Positions 1 to 10,989 of a stretch of DNA of 64,000 nt are shown one piece after another. A model generated the notes under the pieces. It had not been told where the DNA came from. It ran no database searches and saw nothing but the letters and a program-made list of their open reading frames with translations. Origin of the DNA: Datisca glomerata (lineage: Eukaryota > Streptophyta > Magnoliopsida > Cucurbitales > Datiscaceae); the NCBI GenBank assembly GCA_003255025.1, contig QANY01009317.1, positions 1,781,786-1,845,785 of the forward strand, given 5' to 3'. Position numbers and translations under genes: made by a program. Positions within the stretch are counted from its first letter, which is position 1; every line of letters starts with the position of its first letter.

Positions 1-61
1 TTTAGCACTTTTTCCTCTTTTCTCACATTTTTCATTGTCTTGTACTTTTTTCATTGGAATC
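1..61. other. Left flank of element A
   Basis: AT-rich, T-rich sequence outside the left LTR of element A. It holds no gene that I recognise. Its last five bases (GAATC) are the target-site duplication. Before the insertion this stretch would have been continuous with the sequence that starts at 16203. Confidence 0.6.
57..61. repeat. Target-site duplication of A, left copy (GAATC)
   Basis: GAATC directly precedes the TGTCG start of the left LTR and is repeated directly after the right LTR at 16198-16202. Five-base duplications are normal for Ty3/gypsy integrases. Confidence 0.85.
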
Positions 62-2456
62 TGTCGTAACGTGCATTTGACGTGGAGCGATGATTGGAAA
101 ATCATTTTCAAACAAAAATTTTAGTGTACGACAACTCAAAGTTGGTTCGGGAGTCATTTGTGTGTGGGAAAGGTATTAGAACCCAACAACACCCATTGTT
201 AAAATTGTTACCAAATCCATTCAAATTCTATCCAAATTCTATTTTTAAAAAAGGTTAAAGAAACTCATTTTTGAATGTCTCATTTGGTACATTTTACATC
301 ACAAAAATCAACAAAATAAATGACATTTAATGGGTGGTACAAAGACCATTGAAAAGTATTTGTTTACCTTTTTAAACTTTTTTAAATCAAAACATTATTA
401 GATTTATTCTTGATATCCTAAAAATAACCCATCACTTCAGTAGTTCGAGAAATTTGATATCCCAAAAGACTCAAAGTCCGTCATAGGATTTTTTTATTGA
501 AAACCAAATAATGAAATTAACAAAAAATTAAAATCTAATTGTCATGATTTTAATCCATACATATTTAGATGTTAATTTTAATAATAAGGGAATGATACAA
601 GAATTACATTATAAGCATAATAAAATGGTAATAGTACATAAATAAAGAAGAAATAAGAAAGGATAACAACTATAAAGGAAAAAAAGAATAATGAAAAGAA
701 ATGTTAAATGTGATAAGAAAATGTTTGATAAATTTGAAGAAAATGTGTATAATAAAGAGAAATGAATAATATGTGAAACATGCAAAAATATTTAAATAAA
801 AATATGAAAAAGGTAAAAAAATAGAATGAAAAAGACAAAGTAAAAAAAAGAAATAAAACAACAACTAAAATAAAATGAAGACATATGAAAAAAAGGGATA
901 ATGAAAGAGGGTATCACCCTTTGCCTTAACAGAGGGTGATTCACCCTCTGTTTAATAAGAACATAGGGGAATCACCTTCTGTTAAATGAAAGAAGGTGAT
1001 TCACCCTCTGTCAAAATAAAGGGTGATGTCATCATTTTTAAAAAAAATAATTATATTATTATTATATATAAATGAATATTTAATCATTCATATTTAAATT
1101 AATTAATATATGAAAAAAAATTTAATTTTATAATTGGTACATGTAAATGCATAGTTGGCATTGACATATTATTTTTATTACATAACTTACTAATTATCAT
1201 TTCTTTTTTTTATAATTATTATTTAAATATCAAATAAATTTCGAAAAAGATTTTTTGAGATATAAATATACTCTTTTAATTTTGAACTAAGTTCACTAAT
1301 TATCATTATTTTCTTTCTTCCAGCATTGCTAATCAAATAGTAAAGGAGCGATCATGGATGATAGCTAGTTCAAACAAATGCCCCTAAAAATGATCAATAA
1401 AATTTCAAAATGGAATATTTTGTTTGGGATATAAATATACTTTTTTTTATTTTAGATTTTTTATTTCACTAATTACCATTGTTTCCTTTCTTCCCTCATT
1501 GTTAATCGAATAGAAAAGCAATGATCATGAATGGTAGCTAGTTCAAATAAGTGTCACTAAAATAGCAACAAAATCTTTATATAGATGTTTAAATATTTGC
1601 TACCATCCATGATCTTTATATAGTGAATATAAAAAAATTTAAAGCTTAAATGTTTGCATAATCTTTATATAGATGTTTAACTCTCTATTTTATGTATTTT
1701 TATGTATGCGAAATTTTAATAGGAGATTTTTACAATCAATGTACACTTTCAACTAATTAAAGAGTCGATTCACACTAAGTTAATTTGCACCCCTCAAAGG
1801 CTTTATCATTATCCTCGTTGATTGAGTTTATGACAAAGATATCTCATTATAAATTTTTTAAGAAAATCATTAATGCGTTAAAATAAAACTCAAGATTAAG
1901 AGTAAAAGATGAAGAAAGAGAAACAAACAATTATATATGGAAAATGAAACAAAGAGTATACACTACATGAGTATGAGATGAGAGATGATGAAGAATAGTA
2001 AACAAGATATATATTATTAGCTAATGTGCAAGAAATTTAAACTATCTTAAGAAAAAAAAAGGAGAAAATGAAAGATGAATAGGAATGAAGACTCTCTCTC
2101 TCTTAGAAAGTCTCTCCTATTTTCTCACATACTCTCCCCCTAAAAATATATTCTCTCATTCTCTCTCAAGACCTTTCTTTCTCTCTCTAAAATCACATAC
2201 TCTCTTGTGAAGAACTCTCCTCTATTAATAGTCAAACTTAGGGTTTCACTTTTTCTTTTAAGTCATTTTGCTCTTTTTTTTTTATTTTTTTAGTCCTTCA
2301 ACTATCTCTTATCCCTTTAGTCCCTAGTCTATTTATCTATTTTAGACATTGGGATTTTTTTCAAAAAAAATTATACATATATTAGACTAGTACATGAGCT
2401 AATAAACAAAGTGTGTGTTTTTAAAGTATTAGACCAAACAAAATACAGTGTATACA
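62..2456 (-). repeat. 3' LTR of element A
   Basis: On the plus strand it runs from TGTCGTAACG to GTATACA and matches 13769-16197 throughout. Near its left end it lacks about 60 bp that the right LTR keeps (around 13829-13886). The TATA-equivalent at 2222-2231 is altered (TATTAATAG instead of TATAAATAG). The rest is AT-rich with a CT-rich stretch near 2090-2200. Confidence 0.9.
905..1030. repeat. Palindromic CACCCTCTG repeat cluster in LTR A (left)
   Basis: Several degenerate copies of GAGGGTGATTCACCCTC lie here. The copy at 930-950 is a perfect inverted repeat with ten-base arms and one central base. The equivalent in the right LTR is at about 14688-14815. The cluster lies in the long transcribed R-U5 part of the LTR, so the RNA could form serial hairpins. 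Confidence 0.8.
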
Positions 2457-2473
2457 GCTGGCTCCCTTTGTTC
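2457..2473 (-). promoter_or_regulatory. Polypurine tract of A
   Basis: On the minus strand, GAACAAAGGGAGCCAGC directly precedes the 3' LTR. This is the expected position of the plus-strand DNA primer. Element C has a similar tract (AAATGGGGCAGAAG) before its 3' LTR, which supports the assignment. Confidence 0.6.
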
Positions 2474-2559
2474 AGACTTCTAAACTTAGAAGGTGTACAA
2501 AGGTGTAGATAGCATTTTGATTGGTATGGAAAAACAATATATGGGAGAATAGAAACTTC

Positions 2560-3095
2560 GACTGATTCAGGTTCTATAAAATGATGGAATTATGGAATGG
2601 ACCTAAATAGACACAAACTTCGACCTCGACTCAATGAGGGTTTCGATTTAAGCAAGATATTTAAAAGGAAATGGACCTAGATGAACACAGGCTTCGACCT
2701 CGACTCAATTCGGGTTCGATTTAACCATACTAATTGCAACTGACCAGGCGCTGACACTGGGCTTCGACCTCGAATCAGTTCGGGTTTGATTTAACCAGAG
2801 ATATTTAAAAGAAAACAAACATGGATAGACACATGCTTCAACCTCGACTCAATTTGGGGTTTGATTCAATTGAGATATTTGAAAGAAAATGGTCTTGGAT
2901 AGACACAGACTTCGACCTCGACTCAATTTAGGTTTGATTTAACTGAAGATATTGAAGGAAAACATATCGGGATAGACAAAGGCTTCGACCTCGACTCAAT
3001 TCAAATTCGACTTAACCAAGATATTTGAAAGAAAATGGACCTGGAAAAACACAAACTTCGACCTCAACTCAATTCAGGTTTGATTTAATCGAAGA
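2560..3095 (-). repeat. 3' untranslated minisatellite of A, about 7 copies of 69-80 bp
   Basis: The core CTTCGACCTCGACTCAAT recurs near 2612, 2692, 2761, 2837, 2911, 2984 and 3057. Each copy is followed by a TTCGATTTAACC-like block and a GATATTTGAAAGAAAATGG-like block. The array lies between integrase and the 3' LTR, where Ogre elements are known to carry hypervariable tandem repeats. Its reverse complement matches the array at 24560-25430. Confidence 0.88.
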
Positions 3096-3929
3096 AAATG
3101 AAATGATGTTTGATCTGATTTATACAAGCTTCATATGGTAGCCAGAGTTAGACTAGTACGAGCTCTAAATGTTGAGAAGTCATGTGTGGATTTAAAAAAA
3201 ATATCCTGAAATAATTCATGCACTTGAATTGTATCAAAATAGAGCAATGTGATGCATGTCTATGCATTGTAATTATTGAATACAAATGCAAAGTAGTGAT
3301 TTTGAATGCATGTATGCTATGCTTGGTTGTGAACATTTGTAAAAAATATATTTGATGATTTTTTTAAAGTTGACTAACGTAGCCATATCCACCATCCTTC
3401 AAAACAATCACTTGGCCTATGATCATTGACCCGTAATTAAGTATCGAGCATCCTCATTCATTAGTTTATGCCCTAGTATTCATCTTCGCGTCAATGAAGA
3501 AGACAAAGGAATAATTTTTCCATTTTTACTTATTTTCTCCCAATCGTGTTTTTGCTTTCGTCGTGCGCATACTGACTTTTTTTATGATGACTTTTCAGAT
3601 TTCATCTCGCATTCAAACTGCCCTTCTTAGTTTCTTTTCTTTTCTCTCATTTTTCTAATCAATTAGCTTTCACCCAACCAAGTTTATGCTTTTGAGTTAT
3701 TTCAAGAGTAATTAATGATATTTTCATTTGCCTTGGAATTAAACGGAATAAGGAATAATGGAAATAACGGGAAGACGAAGTATAAATGTTTGCCAACTAA
3801 AAAAAGGCTCTTTATTGATGATAAACGATGTTTACAGACAAGGATTTGGAAAAAAATTATGGAATAAGAATTTCTGTAGTATTCCAGATAGTTCTTTGAA
3901 AACTTATTTTTGCCCAACTTTGCCTTTCC
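3096..3929 (-). other. Remainder of the 3' untranslated region of A
   Basis: AT-rich sequence between the minisatellite and the end of integrase. I see no conserved coding frame. The short open frames here are low-complexity and match nothing I know. Confidence 0.6.
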
Positions 3930-4970
3930 CATACTTAGAGCGGTCAAACGAAGTATTTCTTGACTGCATAGAAATTAATTGTATGCGAAAAATCATTTCC
4001 ATCCATATTTGTTAGCATGAGAGCTCCTTCAGAGAAGGCCTTCTTGATAATGAAAGGCTCTTCATAATTTAGGGCTCACTTCCCACAGTGATCATGCGTG
4101 CATCATTTTTCTTTGATATCTTGTTTGTACGCACTCCACTTCTTCTAATTGTGGCCATCATCATATCTCTTGAGGGAGAGAATTTCCACCTTGATTGGAA
4201 GGACCGCTTCCATGCCATATATCAAAGAGGACGACGTTGCCCTAGTTGATGTTCAGACTGATGTGCGGTATCCATGTAGTGCGAAAGGGAGCATCTCATG
4301 CCAATCCTTATAAACCTTTGTCATCTTCTCTATGCTTAATTTTGAACTACTCAAATAATTTTTTCATCATCTTGTTGTTTAAATTTGTCACATTATCTGT
4401 GATGATCCTTTCAAGTAGACTATAACAGCAAATTATTTCCTTTTTACTGAACTTAACCACTGCACTTCTGGTTACACTTGAATAAGAACTCTCCTCCACC
4501 CATTTGGTAAAATAATCTATAGAGACTAAAATGAAACAATACTCGTTAGAGGCTATGGTGTGATGGGACCAATGATGTCCATGCCCCACATAGAGAACGG
4601 TCAAGGTGTGGTCATAACATGTAAAGGGGATGCGGGTACGTGAATTTTATCCATATAAATCATTTATGACATTTCTTGGCGTACTTGATGCAGTCAGATT
4701 CTAGAGTCTACCAATAATATCTTGTTCTCAAGATTTGTTTGGCCATCATGTGCCCGTTAGCATGAACACCACAAATTTCTTCGTGAACTTCCTCTATAAT
4801 TTGATTCGCTTCCCTTGCATCAACACATCTTAAAAGAACCATATCATGGTTTCTTTTATAGAGTATTTCACCATTCAAAAAGAAACTCATGGACAATCTT
4901 CTAATAGTGAGTTTATCATTCTCAGAAGCTTTGGATGGATATTCCCCATTCTTTATATACTATTTGATGT
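3930..4970 (-). pseudogene. Integrase of element A (broken)
   Basis: This would join element DNA to the host chromosome. The HHCC finger is readable at about 4896-4670 (HEEICGVH, then CIKYAKKCHK, with the last Cys lost in a frame break). The core follows at 4604-4347 with IDYFTKWVE and the second catalytic Asp in ITDN. Directly after KKLFE the segment that should hold the catalytic Glu is missing, and the frame resumes in a YKDWHEMLPFALHGYRTS-like block near 4310-4260. The C-terminal part, ending near FAEGALMLTNMDG-like residues, runs to about 3950. Several stops and frameshifts and the missing Glu make it inactive. Element B has lost everything beyond the finger. Confidence 0.85.
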
Positions 4971-4974
4971 CGTA

Positions 4975-5560
4975 ATATCAAGATATTATGTCTGGCTCTT
5001 CTTCAATGCTTATATAGTGAGCAGGAAAATCTCGCTTCTCCATTTTTATGGGTTGAACTTCTTGCATACAGTCTGCGGCAAACATGGACCCTAGAGTTGT
5101 TAGTGCATCTGCGATTTGATTATTCTCTCTGGGTATATGGTCAAATGAGATCACTTGAAAAGTTTGGCTTAACTTAGTTACATGTTTTTTATATGGTATC
5201 AGCTTGGAGTCTCTAGCTTCCCATTCCGCATTTAGTTGTCTTATCACCAATAACAAATCTTCATACACTCGAAGCTTCCTGATCTTCACAAGTTGTTTAA
5301 ATTCCCATGGAACATGGCTCATATTCTGCCACATTTTTTGTACAGTCAAAGCATAATTTTTTCGTGAATGAGAAAACTTTCTGTTAGGTTATGATGATGG
5401 ACTAAATTTCATGTTCTACATCATTAGATGCGCCATCAAATAACATTCTCCACAGTTCCAGATCCATAGATTCTCCTTCATTTTTTAATATGACTGATAT
5501 GTTCCCATCAGAAAAATCAAACTTCATAGGCTCATAATCTTGTACTGGTTGATCTGCCAG
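4975..5560 (-). pseudogene. Archaeal-type RNase H (second RNase H) of A
   Basis: The domain starts at LFDGASND (about 5440), passes CFDCTKNVAEYE (about 5350), and ends with the HIPRENNQIADAL motif at about 5140-5080. An additional RNase H downstream of the ordinary one is diagnostic of the Tat lineage. The catalytic Glu of AEYE is kept here, unlike in element B. A frameshift separates the N-terminal third from the longest open part (5349-4978). Confidence 0.85.
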
Positions 5561-5599
5561 ATAACCAGTAAGTACACTTCATTTTATTGACTTTCTCAT

Positions 5600-6885
5600 G
5601 CCTTAGACAATATCGTATTCTGTGAGTAACATTTGTCATTTAGCAATTAACCCAGAAAGTGATGGCTTTTCAAAGATATACTTGATTGGGTCCATCTTTG
5701 AAATTAACCAAGTGGTGTGGTATAACATGTACTGTCTAAATCGATGAGCAACCCAGGCTAATGCACAACACATTCTCTCCAACATCAAATAATTAGTCTC
5801 GTAGTTTGGGAACCTTTTGCTTAAATAGTATATTGCTTGCTCTTTCCTTTCAAAGGCATCGTACTGACCAAGTACGCAACCCATGGATTTTTTTGTTACT
5901 ATAAGATACAAAATCAGTGGACGCCCTGGAGTTGGAGGAACAAGTATAGATGGATTTTGCAAGTATTGCTTGATCTTCTCAAAAGTATTTTGGCAATCAT
6001 CAGTCCATCTTTCTGTATCACTTTTGCGGAGAAGTTTAAAGATAGGTTCACAAGTCACAGTTATCTGTGAGATGAACATAGCTATGTAATTTAATCTCCT
6101 AAGGAAACCTCTAACTTCCTTTTGAGTTTGAGGTGGTGACATATCAATGATGGCTCGAACGTTGTCAGGGTCAAATTTTATTTCTTCTTTGCTCATGACA
6201 AAGAGAAGTAGTTTCCCTGAAGATGTTGCAAATGTACACTTTCTCGGGTTAAGTTTTAACTGGAACTTTCTCAACCATTCAAATAGTTTCCATAGAGTGA
6301 CAGTGTGATATTTCCCTTGATCAGATTTAACGATCATATAATCAACGTACACTTCAATTTCTTTATGCATCATATCATGAAACAATGTTACCATTGCCCG
6401 TTGATAAGTCGCCCCTGCATTTTTTTACACTAAATAGCATAACCTTATAACAAAATGTACCCTATAAAGTTATAAAAGTGGTATTTTCACGGTCTTCAAA
6501 AGTCATTTTGATTTGGTTATACCTCGAAAAACCATCCATGAAAGAGAAGTTTGAATATCCTGTAGTGTTATCTACTAAGACATTGATTGGGGTAATAGAA
6601 AATTATCCTTGAGACTTGCCCAATTTAAGTCTCTATAATCGGTGATTTTCGCTTGTCATAGAAATGCTGATTTGGACTTCTTTTGTCTTTCCATCCAATA
6701 CCAAATTTATCATCTCTGTTCACTCTTGATAATGTTGAGTTATTTTATCATCCTCTTCTACCATTCTTAACATTTCCAGAGATCTTTTGAAATTATCTTC
6801 GTAACTTTCATCTGACATTGCGCTAAGAATGAGATTGTCGAAGTTATTGCTTATGCTCTAGTTTTCAAAATCACTGTTCTCAAAA
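5600..6885 (-). pseudogene. Reverse transcriptase-RNase H of A (exon 2)
   Basis: Exon 2 begins at 6885 with an acidic stretch (FENSDFEN). Much of the N-terminal RT is deleted before TDYRDLN (about 6640). The fingers and palm are then broken by frameshifts until the open block 6394-5636. The catalytic box reads YVDYMIVKS instead of YVDDM, so one metal-binding Asp is lost. The connection (RGFLRRLNYIAMFIS) and the first RNase H (LYLIVTKKSMGCVLGQ, AIYYLSKRFPNYE, RFRQYMLYHTTWLISKMDPIKYIFEKPSLSG) are clear. Confidence 0.9.
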
Positions 6886-7153
6886 CTGAATCAAATTATT
6901 GGATGAAAGGAATGTGAGAAAGGATAATAGTGCATGAGTATGAACAATATTTCAGAAATGAAAAAAAGTAGAGATAAAGAGGAAGAACAAAAAAAGGACT
7001 GGAATTGTATTTATCATTAACAGAAGGAAACAAAATAAGTTTTTAGACTTTCATTCAAATAATGACATGAAACAAACGAAAATGTAGGCCCATAACAACG
7101 AAATTCCTAAGACATTGGGCGGAATCATTAGAAATTTGACATTAACACATTAC
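6886..7153 (-). other. Ogre intron in A (predicted, 268 bp)
   Basis: On the minus strand exon 1 ends ...TTTTCAAGA at 7154. The intron starts GTAATGTGTTAATG at 7153 and ends ...GATTCAG at 6886. Removing it joins GA+T and keeps the frame from ...LLEDFQ into FENSDFEN. The intron is T-rich and full of stops. The same junctions occur in element B. Ogre elements are known to have an intron between protease and RT; the exact borders here are my inference from frame and consensus. Confidence 0.8.
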
Positions 7154-7659
7154 TCTTGAAAATCCTCAAGAAGCAGTGGCAGCTCGGTGGCATCCCAATT
7201 GTTAAGCTCATGATCAAAATTGTATCGAGAACCAAGTGTTCTGTACTTGCACTTGATGATTTTTCCAATATTGTGGGTATTGAAAGCTGGGCGATATCAT
7301 CTTCAAGGTCGTATTGCTCTAATGTAACCGATTCTTCGAATGAAATTCTCCCACTTTTGAAGGATTCAGAAATATGAGGTATTATTGCCATTTTCATATC
7401 GAATTCTCTATTTTTTTGAGTCTGGCAATCCTCTTTTTTTTCTTTTGAACTTCCACTCTCCCTTTATCAGCCTTGGTCAGTCTATATCTAAGCCCAAACC
7501 TTCGCTCATTCTTGTCCCAATCAATTAACTTATTTATGCATTAATGCTCACTCCCGAGTCTTTTGCCTATATCCCCATTTTATCATCAACTTTGCCACCA
7601 TCTGAGATGCTTTTGATAGGCTTGGCGTTGGAATGAGTTTTCCACTAGAAACAAATATG
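7154..7659 (-). pseudogene. Linker between protease and intron, element A exon 1
   Basis: This is the C-terminal tail of exon 1. The stretch MAIIPHISESFKSG with an acidic continuation is open at 7397-7128, and a shifted frame then gives the conserved NWDA-ELPLLLEDFQ end. The linker is rich in Ser, Glu and Asp and has no catalytic motif. Element B has the same region at 35775-36360. Confidence 0.75.
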
Positions 7660-8444
7660 GTCTTCACAATCTCGAATGATCAAAATGAGCACTCCAATGC
7701 TTCTTGTGCCGCCTCAACATATGGCATGGTGGTCGGCTTGGATACCAATAAATCTTCTTTCCCATATATACAAATGAGTTTATGATCCATTATAAATTTC
7801 AAATTCTTATGCAAGGAAGATGGTACTACCCTAGTAGAGTGAATCCATGGTCGACCCAAAAGAAAATTGTATGCTGGAGTTTTGTCCATCAGTTGAAAAA
7901 TAATATTGAATAGGCATGGCCCAATTTAGATTTGTATCTCTATGCCTTCTATTACTTCTCGTCGGGTACCATCAAATGTTCTTACTATCATCATGCTTGG
8001 ACGTATATGTGTCACATCCCCATATATTATATTTAGAGACAAGTCTTTATCAATCAATACTTTTACAACAACATAATCCTTACATTTCACGGGTATATGT
8101 AGAGCTCTGGTGTGTCCAGTACCATCAGCATGGATTTCATCATATGTGAAAGTGATAACATTTGGTGCGGTAATATTTCTCTCAATTCCACTCAACTTCT
8201 CCACCATAATGTCATGACAGACATATGCTTGATTCAAAACCTTCAATAATGGTTTGCGATGCGGTTCATAATTAAGAAAAAGTGACAGTGAAGATATGCG
8301 AGCAGGTAAGCGGTTAAGTTGTTCTATCACTTTATACTCGCTTTGCTTGATGAGCTTCAAAAATTCACATACTTCTTCAGAAATTGGTCTTTCTTTCTTT
8401 GTATCTCTCATTATATCTAGGTCTATCACTTGGCCATTATACAT
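7660..8444 (-). pseudogene. Aspartic protease of A
   Basis: This retroviral-type aspartic protease would cut the Gag-Pol polyprotein. The segment ALHIPVKCKDYVVVKVLIDKDLSLN holds the active site, where DNG or DTG is expected; here it reads DKD, so the signature is lost. FDGTRREVIEG follows. A frame break comes next, and AYNFLLGRPWIHSTRVVPSSLHKNLKF is readable at 7889-7680. The upstream part (SEEVCEFLKLIKQSEYKVIEQLNRLPARISSLSL) is the usual Tat pre-protease block. Confidence 0.88.
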
Positions 8445-8882
8445 CTCGTTTTAGAGCTCATGACCATTGTCACTTTCTTTGGCTTTCCCTTTTCTTTGCC
8501 TTTCAAACTCGTCACTTTGATCCATTTTCAAAACATCTAGCGTGTAGCATTTGCCACTCCCTGTCATCCCACCTACTCCTATAATATTAGTTATAGGGAG
8601 ATCGAGGTCTGACAAATTTAGCGCTTGAGTTTTGTCCTTACTACTTGCAATAACCTCATATTTGTACCTCCATAGTACTGCTCTTGAATCTTTGTAAGCA
8701 ATTGCACCCAGTATTTGAATGGTGATGGGTGTGGGAGCATAAGACATAGTAGTGTGAGTTAACTTTTCCTCATTATGTATTGTGAGAGGTTTTGGGATAT
8801 ATGATGACACTTTAACATTTACTTCAGATGATTCTTTAGTTATCATGAGGATTAAAGATTCATCTTCCTGTTATTCCTTTTC
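8445..8882 (-). pseudogene. Region between nucleocapsid and protease, element A
   Basis: The open frame 8846-8451 includes SYIPKPLTIHNEEKLTH and GVGGMTGSGKCYTLDVL, blocks that sit between Gag and protease in Tat elements. Its function is not known. Element B has deleted most of this region by a junction near 36,905. Confidence 0.75.
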
Positions 8883-10751
8883 TCATTTATGACTTATTGT
8901 AAGTATCTTTACATCCAACAACCTTTGCACTTCCATTTTAAAATTAGCACATTTCTCAATTGTATGGCCTATCACATTCTTATGAAACAAGCGATCAAAG
9001 TTATGCATATGTTTCTTAGGAATTCCTTCATCCTCTAAGTGTGTTGGGTAGATGTACCCCACTTTAGAAAGAAGATGGAAAAATATTTCCATTGACGTGC
9101 TCACATATGTCATATCCTTATTTTCATATGAAAAAGATTCTTCAATTGCGTTTACGGCAGGATTCTTATGATTTGGTAAAGGGTTGGAATTGATATTTGG
9201 GTTCTCATTAACCTTTTTGAAATTCAATCATCCAGCCATGCAATTCTCAGTCTAATGTCCCACTACCCCAACATGATAATCACAGCGAGTAGTCGGATCA
9301 CACCACCTTGGGTATGATGGTTGGAAAGGTTCATAAGGAATTGGCACCAATTGATTATTCCGTATCTATTGTGGTAACAATTTAGTATATGACATGGGGA
9401 TTAGATCATATTGGAGAAAACGTTGATTATTTCTATTTCCATTTAGAGGCTGATCAGCCTGACCAACATTTTGCTGGTGAATCAATGGTCTAAAACTGGG
9501 TCTCGGGTTTGTTTTAAAATGTTGATTGTTGAAAGTAATAATTGTACGGAATTTATGAGGTACTTACCAATATCATGTCATGGATTTGGGCCCTTCACTA
9601 TACTTTAGAAATCCTGGTCTCGGATTGCAGCTTGTGATGAGTACCCAAAATTGACCATCTGTACATTCTCTTCTTTTCACTTCAATGGCGACCCATTTTT
9701 TTACGAATGATGTATTTGATATGACTTCCAAAATTCTTCCATTCTTTAGCCCATATTAAATCCTTTCACTAATCGCTATAATGTCAGAGAAGTTGTTTGA
9801 AATATTTCCAATCATCCTATCATAGAATAGGGATCTCAAGGTGTTCATAAACATTACAGCCGTTTGCTTTTCTGACAAGGGGGTGAACATGAGCAGCTAA
9901 TTCCCTTCACCTTTGCGCATATTATTTAAAGCCTTCAGTAGGATTTTTCTTCATCCTTTGTAGATCCAGATGATTAGGAGCCATGTCTATGTTGTATTTG
10001 TATTGTCTTATGAAAGCGTCAACTAAATCTTCCCACCTCTAAATATGTTGGTTATCCAATTGGATATACCAGCGAGATGCAGCTCCCATCAAGCTTTCTT
10101 GAAAGAAATGAATCAACAACTTATCATCATATGCATAAATCACAAACAACCATCTTTCTGCAGCATAATAAGGTAGTTTGAATTTGTGTGGGATGGTTAC
10201 ATCCGTGACCAAACATAATTGCGTGGTAACAATGGTACCATATACATCCGACCCTTCAATGACACTTAATATCTTCTCTAAAAAGTCTAGCTTATCTTTT
10301 GACAGCGGGTCTTTGCTTGGTTTGATAGCAGGCCTCTGCACCTTTGAGTCATCAGTATCTGGTATGATGATTGGCTCATTAGCGAGTTCGCCTTGTGGAG
10401 TGAAAACTTATTGTGGCTAGGTGCCATTATGGATGGGTTGTACCCAATTTTCTCTGTCTGCATCATTTCCTGGACATTTGAAAATGGATAGTGCTAGATA
10501 TTTACTAGTAGTGAAGCATGCTGAAACTGGTCATTCTGATGACGTTGATAGGTTGGAGTGAACCCATGAGGGTAAGGTAGAGTATCGTTTGGCAGTTGAT
10601 TTTATGATGATTGAGCCCCTTGCAGATTTTCAAGACAGTTTTTTCCCTTAGTGGCGGTGAGGAGTTCTAGGACTCTAGCCATTTGCTCTTTCAGCTCCCT
10701 AATTTCTTCTTTCATTTCCTCTCACGATTTCTCTCTTTCTTGGTCATCCAT
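8883..10751 (-). pseudogene. Gag of element A
   Basis: The start Met at 10751 begins MDDQERE, as in element B. The capsid core is readable as KLLIHFFQESLMGAASRWYIQL (about 10110-10050). A PFYDRMIGN-like block follows, then the degenerate zinc knuckle near 9290-9240 and DFKMEVQRLLDVKILTISHK at the end. Gag would form the particle that packages element RNA. A TGA lies within the first 20 codons, and several frameshifts follow. Confidence 0.88.
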
Positions 10752-10989
10752 GACCCTAACTTGAGCTCGCATTTGATAGAAATGTCAGAGTTAACGGGCT
10801 ATCTTTGAAAAGTTTTCTTAAAATAAAATAATGAGATGGTAGATTTTGATAATGAAAAAGAAATAATAATAATAATGGAAGTAAATTTATGCATGAAAAA
10901 TCATAGTGCGCAAAATTGAAAGTTCTGAAGTACTCAATTTCATTCAATTAGTAGAGCCATCCAATACATTTGAGTATGTAAAAGTCAAT

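Noticed and set aside
670..864. Minus-strand frame rich in Phe, Leu and Tyr (and the related ones at 14363-14725 and 42601-43090)
   Set aside because: Low-complexity translation of A-rich LTR sequence. It recurs only because the LTRs are repeated.
5837..6089. Plus-strand frames over RT-RNase H of A (and 34252-34479 over B)
   Set aside because: Antisense shadows of the retrotransposon coding region with no family signature.
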